From positions 1 to 10,884 of the forward strand of contig CAJMOS010000102.1 of assembly GCA_905215015.1 (NCBI GenBank): a DNA stretch of 10,884 nt, given 5' to 3'. This DNA comes from an uncultured bacterium (GTDB lineage: Bacteria > Spirochaetota > Spirochaetia > Sphaerochaetales > Sphaerochaetaceae). The translations under genes were made by a program, and so were the position numbers. The notes under the pieces are model-generated. The model was not told where the DNA came from. It saw only the letters and a list, made by a program, of their open reading frames with translations, and ran no database searches. Positions 6,711 through 10,884 of this stretch are shown here, piece by piece; the first letter of the stretch is position 1; each line of letters begins with the position of its first letter.

Positions 6711-7877
6711 TCAGGAGTGTTTGTTCCGTTCCTTTTCTTTCCGCTGGCGGAATTGCTCGAACTCGCTCAGGTCCCCGGCCGGATGTGCCGGGGATGTCGT
6801 TTCCGAATCCGGTTGGGGGAGGAACCCACCTTCGTACCATTGGGGGATCGAGCAGACCCAGCGGATGCAGCAGTCGCAGAAATCGTCCAGTTCCTCCCAG
6901 TCGGAAAACACGAGTTCCCATGTGTCGCACAGTTCCGACAGGGTCTCTTCTGGCGTATGGCCTGTGCGGGCCATGAACGCGAGCTGCTCGAGGAACTCGT
7001 CGATATCCTCCGGGTACATCTCCTGCTTGACCTCCAACGTGTGCCGCAGGCTGGCCAATAGGGGTGTCGGCTCCTGGTAGAGGGGGTCGGCCCACTTCAG
7101 GAACTCCTCCCGGTCCGGCGGGATGGTGAAGTTGGCGAGGTTTTGCCGTTGTTCGACGAACAGCTCGGTGACGAGCTCGCCCGGGTCGGAGTCGAAGAGC
7201 GGGATGTCCTCGTGGACGACGAAGCGCTCCTTGACGGGGGACGGGGGCACCGGCCTGTCGGAGAGGTCGTCAAATCCGATAAGGAAGCAGTCAAGGCTGT
7301 CGTCATGGCGGAGGGTGTCGGCAATCGCGTAGAATCGGTTCCGGTCAAAATCCTTCTCGTAGTACTGCATGATCGATTCCACCATGGGCAGGAAACAGGC
7401 CCCGAACAGGTTCGCGGCGGCGCAGAGGTATTTCCGCTCGCGCTCGACGAAGCTGAATGGGAAGGGGGCGAGGGCGTCCCGTATCGTCTCGCTGTTCCAG
7501 GTGGCCGGGGTGACCGCGGCCGGCCAGGGGGTGCTCAGGCCGTGGGTCCGGACGACCTGGGGGGCGTCGACCTGCTTCTTCTGGATGGCCTTCACCCGCA
7601 CGGTGTAGGTGAAGGCGCGATCGCTGTTCTGGACGAACAGGAAGCTGTCGCCTTCCTTCAGACGCAGCTTTTGCAGGGGTGCGTCCGGATTCTCGCACGA
7701 GATAGCCGTCCCATAATGGCGTTCCCCCTCGCGGTCCTCGAAGTACCAGTCGCTCGGCGCCAGGTTCAGGGCCGGGGCGGCGACACGTTGCAGTTCCGAG
7801 AGCGGACAGGCTAGGTCGCATTCGACCTGTACCCAGCAACCCCTTCCATCGCTAAAGGAAAGTAGCAGGCTGTTCAT
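6711..7877 (-). CDS. pRiA4b ORF-3-like domain protein with long unrecognised C-terminal region
   Basis: 388-residue soluble protein. Residues about 1-105 resemble the pRiA4b ORF-3-like fold: an N-terminal strand (L-L-L-S-F), a helix (L-S-E-L-Q-R-V), W-Y-F-E-D, then the 'L-R-L-K-E-G-D-S-F-L-F-V ... F-T-Y-T-V-R-V' hairpin where the family usually has Y-D-F-G-D. The function of that family is not known, though it is often near mobile or plasmid genes. Residues 110-388 are not recognised. They are acidic and Trp-rich, with a compact cysteine group C334-x-C336-C337-x4-C342 that could bind a metal, and end in a charged basic tail. Three in-frame ATGs (7889, 7886, 7877) are possible. I prefer 7877 because a good -10 element (TATGAT, 7890-7885) covers the upstream two; if they are used, the protein is 3-4 residues longer. 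A GGAG about 10 nt before 7889 is the argument for the longer form. The antisense frame stays open to 8969, but that part is a shadow of the DUF1848 gene. Confidence 0.82.
   Translation of the reverse strand: MNSLLLSFSDGRGCWVQVECDLACPLSELQRVAAPALNLAPSDWYFEDREGERHYGTAISCENPDAPLQKLRLKEGDSFLFVQNSDRAFTYTVRVKAIQKKQVDAPQVVRTHGLSTPWPAAVTPATWNSETIRDALAPFPFSFVERERKYLCAAANLFGACFLPMVESIMQYYEKDFDRNRFYAIADTLRHDDSLDCFLIGFDDLSDRPVPPSPVKERFVVHEDIPLFDSDPGELVTELFVEQRQNLANFTIPPDREEFLKWADPLYQEPTPLLASLRHTLEVKQEMYPEDIDEFLEQLAFMARTGHTPEETLSELCDTWELVFSDWEELDDFCDCCIRWVCSIPQWYEGGFLPQPDSETTSPAHPAGDLSEFEQFRQRKEKERNKHS
6772..6794. other. Strong inverted repeat in the 3' coding region of the pRiA4b-like gene
   Basis: TCCCCGGC (6772-6779) and GCCGGGGA (6787-6794) form a perfect 8-bp GC-rich stem with a 7-nt loop. 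It lies 66 bp past the stop of the flavoprotein operon, inside the convergent gene. The + strand after it (TGTCGTTTCC) is only weakly T-rich. It could slow or stop transcripts leaving the operon, but it may simply be coding sequence. Confidence 0.3.
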
Positions 7878-7884
7878 GGTTTTC

Positions 7885-7912
7885 ATCATACACAATCCGC
7901 TCCGTTTGCCAA
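7885..7912 (-). promoter_or_regulatory. Promoter for the pRiA4b-like gene
   Basis: On the minus strand, TTGGCA (7912-7907, five of six bases of the -35 consensus), a 16-bp spacer, and TATGAT (7890-7885, five of six of the -10 consensus). The -10 ends 7 nt before ATG 7877, so transcription would begin at or next to the start codon. Confidence 0.5.
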
Positions 7913-7934
7913 CAGGATTGGAATTGGTTAGAGT
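7906..7934 (+). promoter_or_regulatory. Promoter for the DUF1848 gene, overlapping the opposite promoter
   Basis: TTGCCA (7906-7911, five of six), a 17-bp spacer, and TAGAGT (7929-7934, four of six). The -10 ends 6 nt before ATG 7941. Its -35 is the reverse complement of the opposite promoter's -35 shifted by one base, so the two promoters share the same block TTGCCAA. A CCAA-n5-TTGG inverted repeat (7909-7921) lies in the spacer and might be an operator. Confidence 0.42.
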
Positions 7935-7940
7935 GATGGC

Positions 7941-8909
7941 ATGATCATCAGCGCCAGCATGCGGACCGACATCCCCGCCTTCTACAGCCAATGGTTCCTC
8001 AACCGGGTCCGGGAGGGATTCGTCCTGGTGCGGTCGCCGTACAATCCCACGCTGGTCAGCAGGTATGTGCTCGATCCGAAGGTGGTGGACTTGGTCTCGT
8101 TCTGCACGAAGAACCCGGAGCCGCTTCTGCAGCATGTGTCCGAGCTCGCTTCCTTTCGGCAGTACTGGTTTGTCACCATCACTCCGTACGGGCCTGCTCT
8201 CGAGCCCGCTGTTCCGGAGAAGCGGCAGGTCATCCGTTCCACCCAGGCCTTGGCGAGGGTGGTGGGAAGGAAACGAGTCGCTTGGCGCTACGACCCGATC
8301 CTGCTTGCCGGCCGGTATACCGTCAGCTACCATCTGAAATCTTTCGAGACCATGTGCTCGCTGCTGGAGGGGGCGACGGAGGTCGTGGTGGTCAGTTTCC
8401 TGGACCTGTATCCGAAAACGGTCAGGAATTTCCCTGGGGCCAGGGCTGTGACCCAAGAGGAACAGGAGACACTGGTGAAATCCATGGTTCCCATGGCCCG
8501 CAGGCACGACATGGCGCTCCGGCTTTGCCATGAGCAGCAAACCCTTGGCCGCTTTGGGGCCGACACCCAAGGGTGCATGACCAAGTCCATTTTGGGCCAG
8601 GCGTTTGGAATCACGCTCGATCCTCCCAAGGGGATTGGGGTGAGGGCGGGGTGCGACTGCTTGCTTGGCGGGGATATCGGGGCCTATTCCTGCTGTCTGC
8701 ACGGCTGTTCCTACTGCTATGCCAATGAAAATAGAAGAGTGGCCGAGGAGCGGTATCGGATGCACGACCCATGCTCGCCCCTGCTTATCGGTGGTCTCCA
8801 GGATGGGGATCGTGTCCACCAAGTGGAACAGCGCAGCTGGATTGACGGTCAGATGGTGCTTGGGCTTGAAGCTGACGGAACACGAAACAGCCGGGTTCGT
8901 GGCTGTTGA
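7941..8909 (+). CDS. DUF1848 family protein (radical-SAM-like, C-terminal cysteine cluster)
   Basis: 322-residue cytoplasmic protein of the DUF1848 family. The opening M-I-I-S-A-S-M-R-T-D-I-P-A-F-Y is the family's characteristic N-terminus and fixes the start. Further family blocks are F-C-T-K-N-P-E-P, W-R-Y-D-P-I-L near residue 115, and C212 in G-C-M-T. The C-terminal part carries C252-x3-C256-x2-C259-Y-A-N with extra cysteines at 238, 240 and 251; CX3CX2C is the spacing that binds the 4Fe-4S cluster in radical SAM enzymes. In classical members that motif is near the N-terminus; here it follows the barrel-like region. Radical S-adenosylmethionine chemistry is therefore suggested but unproven, and no substrate is known. 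The family pattern should end near D302-G-Q-M-V-L307; the last 15 residues look like an extension that runs into the convergent tag gene (125-bp overlap). There is no Shine-Dalgarno sequence; a -10-like box is 6 nt upstream. Confidence 0.9.
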   Translation: MIISASMRTDIPAFYSQWFLNRVREGFVLVRSPYNPTLVSRYVLDPKVVDLVSFCTKNPEPLLQHVSELASFRQYWFVTITPYGPALEPAVPEKRQVIRSTQALARVVGRKRVAWRYDPILLAGRYTVSYHLKSFETMCSLLEGATEVVVVSFLDLYPKTVRNFPGARAVTQEEQETLVKSMVPMARRHDMALRLCHEQQTLGRFGADTQGCMTKSILGQAFGITLDPPKGIGVRAGCDCLLGGDIGAYSCCLHGCSYCYANENRRVAEERYRMHDPCSPLLIGGLQDGDRVHQVEQRSWIDGQMVLGLEADGTRNSRVRGC

Positions 8910-9420
8910 TCTGCCCGTAGGCTTGCATGAAGCTGTACAGGGTGACGCTTCCGGCGAACTTGATTCCACGCCGCTTCATGTCGATGGCCATGGCGTCGCT
9001 TGCGGCGTTATGGGTGACCGACGGGTCGATGACCAGTGTCCTGCCGCCAGTAAAGGACCAGAGGTAGCGGTCGAAGGAGCCAAATTCAGAAATGATGGAA
9101 AGGACGATGTTCGCGTTGCCGATCGCCGCGAGGATCTTCAGCCTGCTTCGGATGATCGAGCTGTCGGAAAGCAGGCGTTCGACGTCGCTCTGCCCGTAGG
9201 CCGCGATCTTGTGGATGTCGAAGCCGTCGAAGGCTTTCCGGAAAGACTCCCGCTTATGGAGGATGCAGGACCAGGAAAGGCCTGCCTGGAAGAGCTCGAG
9301 CAGGAAGAGCTCGTAGAGTTTCTTGTCGTCATGCTCGGGCCGGCCCCATTCCTTGTCGTGGTAGGCGAGGTAGAGGGGGTCTTTCTGGTAGTTCCCGTGG
9401 CAGCGTGGCAGGTCGTTCAT
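8785..9420 (-). CDS. tag: DNA-3-methyladenine glycosylase I
   Basis: 211-residue base-excision repair enzyme that removes 3-methyladenine from alkylated DNA; helix-hairpin-helix family, cytoplasmic. The N-terminus has C7 and the block D-P-L-Y-L-A-Y20-H21-D-K-E-W. The helix with E42 followed by Q-A-G-L-S-W50 matches the catalytic/base-recognition Glu38 and Trp46 of E. coli Tag. C7, H21, H174 and C178 correspond to the Cys4/His17/His175/Cys179 zinc-binding set of E. coli Tag, so the zinc snap is intact. The family normally ends within about ten residues of that last cysteine; here another 33 residues (Gln-, Ser- and Pro-rich, no motif) follow, all within or beside the antisense overlap with the DUF1848 gene. 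Its ATG overlaps the stop of the upstream 308-residue gene (ATGA, 9420-9417) with no Shine-Dalgarno sequence, so translation is probably coupled. Confidence 0.95.
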   Translation of the reverse strand: MNDLPRCHGNYQKDPLYLAYHDKEWGRPEHDDKKLYELFLLELFQAGLSWSCILHKRESFRKAFDGFDIHKIAAYGQSDVERLLSDSSIIRSRLKILAAIGNANIVLSIISEFGSFDRYLWSFTGGRTLVIDPSVTHNAASDAMAIDMKRRGIKFAGSVTLYSFMQAYGQINSHEPGCFVFRQLQAQAPSDRQSSCAVPLGGHDPHPGDHR

Positions 9421-10343
9421 GCGAGCAACATCAGGTTCGAGTTCCGCCGGATTTCCCAGGCGACAAACGAATTGTAGCTGGTCTTCGAAAGGTCGAAGGC
9501 GAGGGTGTTGAACTCGTAATGCGGCCGCACGTTGACTGCGATCGGACTCGAGTGGATCTTGTGTGCCGAGCGGGAGATGGCGAGGAGCGACGCGTAGCTT
9601 TCCCCTCCGGCGTTGAAGGCGCGTTTCAGGTTCCGGATCTGGGCTTCCTGCACGTCGCTCTGCGACAGGTGGTCGACAAGGAGGATCGATTCTTTCAGGG
9701 ATAGGTGGGCCTTGCTGCGATGGACCAGCTGGTTGTCGCTGATGGTCTTGCGGCTACGGAATGCCAGATATCTCTGGGTGGCGCGCAGCGCGTCCAGCGA
9801 GGAGGCGAAAGAGGAGCTCGTCTTCCTGCTTTTTTTCTCCACCAGTTCCATTCCTGCCGTCTCCAGCGTCTCCTTCTGGTAGTCGAACTCCTCCAGCAGG
9901 TCCCGCTGGCTGCTTGCGTCCTTGCCGTTGAACCAGTCGTTCTGGAACCATTTCCGCACCTGCGGGCTGTCCTCGAAAAGGGGGAGCATCTGGTCGAAGA
10001 AGATGTGGGTCATGGCAACCCCGAAGAAGCCCTCAAGGTCGATCAGGTTCGGGCAGCCGAGCCCTTCGGCAATCAGCGGGAGGGTGTGGCCGACGATTTT
10101 CTGGGGAAGCGAGCAGTTCTCCTCGGGAAGAAAGGAATCGATGATCTTGTCCTTTCGCCCACGTTTGGAGAACAGGATTCGGTGGATGTCCCCGTTTTTG
10201 TCCTTGACGACCAAGGTAAGATAGGGTGTCACCGAGCTTGCAAAGGCGAGAATCGGAAGATCGGTCGCATAGTCGGCCTGGCTGGTGGATAGGGTCTTCC
10301 ACAGGCCGACAGAAAACTGGTTCGAGGTGCGTGTGTTCTCCAT
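9417..10343 (-). CDS. Unrecognised 308-residue protein coupled to tag
   Basis: I do not recognise this family. The protein is soluble, with no signal peptide or membrane segment. It starts with a beta-rich part (about 28-62, including L-T-L-V-V-K-D-K-N-G-D followed by I-H-R-I-L-F), has a hydrophobic helical middle with F-F-D-Q-M-L-P-L-F-E-D (about 115-125) and W-F-Q-N-D-W-F-N-G (132-140), then a basic Ser-rich stretch (E-K-K-S-R-K-T-S-S-S-F, 169-179) and an Arg/Lys-rich C-terminal half. There are only two cysteines (77, 97), 20 residues apart and not metal-like. Its stop overlaps the start of tag by ATGA, so the two are made together and this protein may act with alkylation repair; that is inference from position only. 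Start ATG 10343 has no Shine-Dalgarno site but a -10 box (TATACT) ends 6 nt upstream. Coding status is supported by length, the exact overlap with tag and the divergent spacing. Confidence 0.8.
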   Translation of the reverse strand: MENTRTSNQFSVGLWKTLSTSQADYATDLPILAFASSVTPYLTLVVKDKNGDIHRILFSKRGRKDKIIDSFLPEENCSLPQKIVGHTLPLIAEGLGCPNLIDLEGFFGVAMTHIFFDQMLPLFEDSPQVRKWFQNDWFNGKDASSQRDLLEEFDYQKETLETAGMELVEKKSRKTSSSFASSLDALRATQRYLAFRSRKTISDNQLVHRSKAHLSLKESILLVDHLSQSDVQEAQIRNLKRAFNAGGESYASLLAISRSAHKIHSSPIAVNVRPHYEFNTLAFDLSKTSYNSFVAWEIRRNSNLMLLA

Positions 10344-10349
10344 ACGGCC

Positions 10350-10379
10350 AGTATACGAGATTTCTCTGAAGGGCTACAA
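10350..10379 (-). promoter_or_regulatory. Promoter for the 308-residue gene and tag
   Basis: On the minus strand, TATACT (10355-10350, five of six of the -10 consensus) ends 6 nt before ATG 10343. TTGTAG (10379-10374), 18 bp upstream, is a poor -35 match. The short gap to the start codon suggests a leaderless transcript. Confidence 0.4.
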
Positions 10380-10380
10380 T
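10375..10380 (+). promoter_or_regulatory. -10 element for the 111-residue gene
   Basis: TACAAT (five of six of the -10 consensus) ends 6 nt before ATG 10387. No good -35 is seen 16-18 bp upstream. It overlaps the -35 position of the opposite promoter, so the two cannot easily be used at the same time. Confidence 0.38.
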
Positions 10381-10386
10381 GCTTTT

Positions 10387-10722
10387 ATGGTCACCACGTT
10401 TTCCTTTTCCACCGACGCTTGGGCTGACAGCCCCGCGATTTCTTTCGATGCGCGGCGGATGGGAAGTGGTTTCCGCTATCAGCTTTCCTTGGACGGGTAC
10501 CGGAGCATCGAGTGCGAGGGAACTGCCACGGAAGCGGAAATCGTACGGCTGGTCGATGTGGCGCGCGCATGGAAGCCAAGCTATTTCCGCCCGGTGCTGG
10601 ATGACAACAACTGGACTGTCGAATGGCGGGATGGAAACCGGCAGGGAAACAACGCTTTCCCGCCGGACTGGGACCAGTTCGTGGATCTGGTTTCCAGATT
10701 CCAGGACCGTGGCAAAGCGTAA
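10387..10722 (+). CDS. Unrecognised small protein (111 residues)
   Basis: Not a family I can name. The protein is soluble and acidic to neutral, with the layout: beta strands (T-F-S-F-S, F-R-Y-Q-L-S-L-D-G-Y), a helix (T-E-A-E-I-V-R-L-V-D-V-A), then a C-terminal N-W-T-V-E-W-R-D-G-N-R-Q-G-N-N-A-F-P-P-D-W-D-Q-F. The W-x-V-x-W-x-D-G ... G-x-N-A-x-P-x-x-W pattern recalls small uncharacterised bacterial proteins seen as single-domain hypotheticals; this is recollection of a pattern, not a database match. ATG 10387 is preferred over the more upstream in-frame ATG at 10285, which would lie within the divergent gene and give an unlike N-terminus. No Shine-Dalgarno site; a TACAAT box ends 6 nt upstream. 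It is followed by 73 bp without a gene. Confidence 0.68.
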   Translation: MVTTFSFSTDAWADSPAISFDARRMGSGFRYQLSLDGYRSIECEGTATEAEIVRLVDVARAWKPSYFRPVLDDNNWTVEWRDGNRQGNNAFPPDWDQFVDLVSRFQDRGKA

Positions 10723-10748
10723 TCTAGATGACAGTGTGACTTTGTACC

Positions 10749-10779
10749 TTGCGGTTCGGTCCGGTCTGTGGAATAGATA
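10749..10779 (+). promoter_or_regulatory. Weak promoter candidate before the cysteine desulfidase gene
   Basis: In the 73-bp gap 10723-10795, TTGCGG (10749-10754) and TAGATA (10774-10779) are 19 bp apart, longer than ideal. No terminator hairpin for the preceding gene was found here. Confidence 0.2.
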
Positions 10780-10795
10780 CCCTAGGGGGGATGCT

Positions 10796-10884
10796 ATGGC
10801 GATGAACAAAGATGTGTTGTCTCGGCTTTTGAAGCAGGAGATGGTGCTGGCCATGGGATGTACCGAGCCTGCTGCGTGCGCCTT
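10796..10884 (+). CDS. L-cysteine desulfidase / CyuA-like iron-sulfur protein, N-terminal fragment (3' end outside window)
   Basis: The 29 visible codons contain L-K-Q-E-M-V-L-A-M-G-C-T-E-P-A-A-C-A. The G-C-T-E-P-A motif near the N-terminus marks the UPF0597/CyuA (YhaM) family, iron-sulfur enzymes related to the serine dehydratase alpha chain that break L-cysteine into pyruvate, ammonia and sulfide in anaerobes. The cysteine of this motif is expected to bind the cluster. ATG 10796 has AGGGGGG (10784-10790) five bases upstream; a second in-frame ATG at 10802 is less well spaced. An out-of-frame ATG at 10791 stops after four codons. The gene continues past the window; family call rests on this short segment. 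Confidence 0.75.
   Translation, partial: MAMNKDVLSRLLKQEMVLAMGCTEPAACA

Noticed and set aside
7890..8969. Upstream extension of the pRiA4b-like minus-strand frame to 8969 (752 codons in all)
   Set aside because: The extra part is exactly opposite the DUF1848 gene, whose family motifs are unmistakable, and a good minus-strand promoter lies at 7885-7912.
9417..10343. HipA-like kinase as identity of the 308-residue protein
   Set aside because: No kinase nucleotide-binding or catalytic motif could be found; left as unrecognised.
10285..10386. In-frame ATG at 10285 as start of the small plus-strand gene
   Set aside because: It would overlap the start of the divergent 308-residue gene and cover its promoter; ATG 10387 has its own -10 box.
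10033..10854. 273-codon minus-strand frame across the small gene and the desulfidase start
   Set aside because: Antisense to better-supported features and without recognisable motifs.
1..10884. Mobile elements, CRISPR arrays, tRNA genes, long repeats
   Set aside because: Looked for by eye on both strands; none seen. The pRiA4b-like domain alone does not show a mobile element.

Overview
The window is a GC-rich, densely packed bacterial chromosomal segment with no gap over about 75 bases. The gene content (a membrane-anchored AraC-type regulator of the kind common in Firmicutes and spirochaetes, Gfo/Idh/MocA dehydrogenases, a DUF1848 protein, a CyuA-like cysteine desulfidase) suggests an anaerobic, carbohydrate-using bacterium. 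A spirochaete near Sphaerochaeta or a GC-rich Firmicute is my best guess. This taxonomic call is inference and weak.

Left part (1-6706, all +): a tight operon. In order it encodes the C-terminal part of a Gfo/Idh/MocA NAD(P)-dependent dehydrogenase (its N-terminus lies before the window), a 740-residue membrane-bound AraC-family regulator with an extracytoplasmic sensor, a second Gfo/Idh/MocA dehydrogenase, a short-chain dehydrogenase (SDR), and a soluble fumarate-reductase/aspartate-oxidase-type flavoprotein. Junctions are 2-10 bp, and most starts have good Shine-Dalgarno sequences. Four oxidoreductases plus an outward-facing sensor point to regulated catabolism of a sugar, polyol, cyclitol or related acid. 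The substrate cannot be read from the sequence.

Right part (6711-10722): two divergent gene pairs. The first is a pRiA4b ORF-3-like protein (-) against a DUF1848 radical-SAM-like protein (+). The second is an unrecognised 308-residue protein translationally coupled to 3-methyladenine DNA glycosylase I (tag), both (-), against a small unrecognised 111-residue protein (+). DUF1848 and tag converge and overlap by 125 bp, and each carries an apparent C-terminal tail in the overlap. The divergent genes lack Shine-Dalgarno sequences. Each has a -10-like hexamer ending 6-7 nt before its start codon, so they may be leaderless.

Right edge (10796-10884): the first 29 codons of a CyuA/UPF0597-type iron-sulfur cysteine desulfidase, cut by the window end.

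No tRNA, rRNA, CRISPR array, insertion sequence or long repeat was seen.
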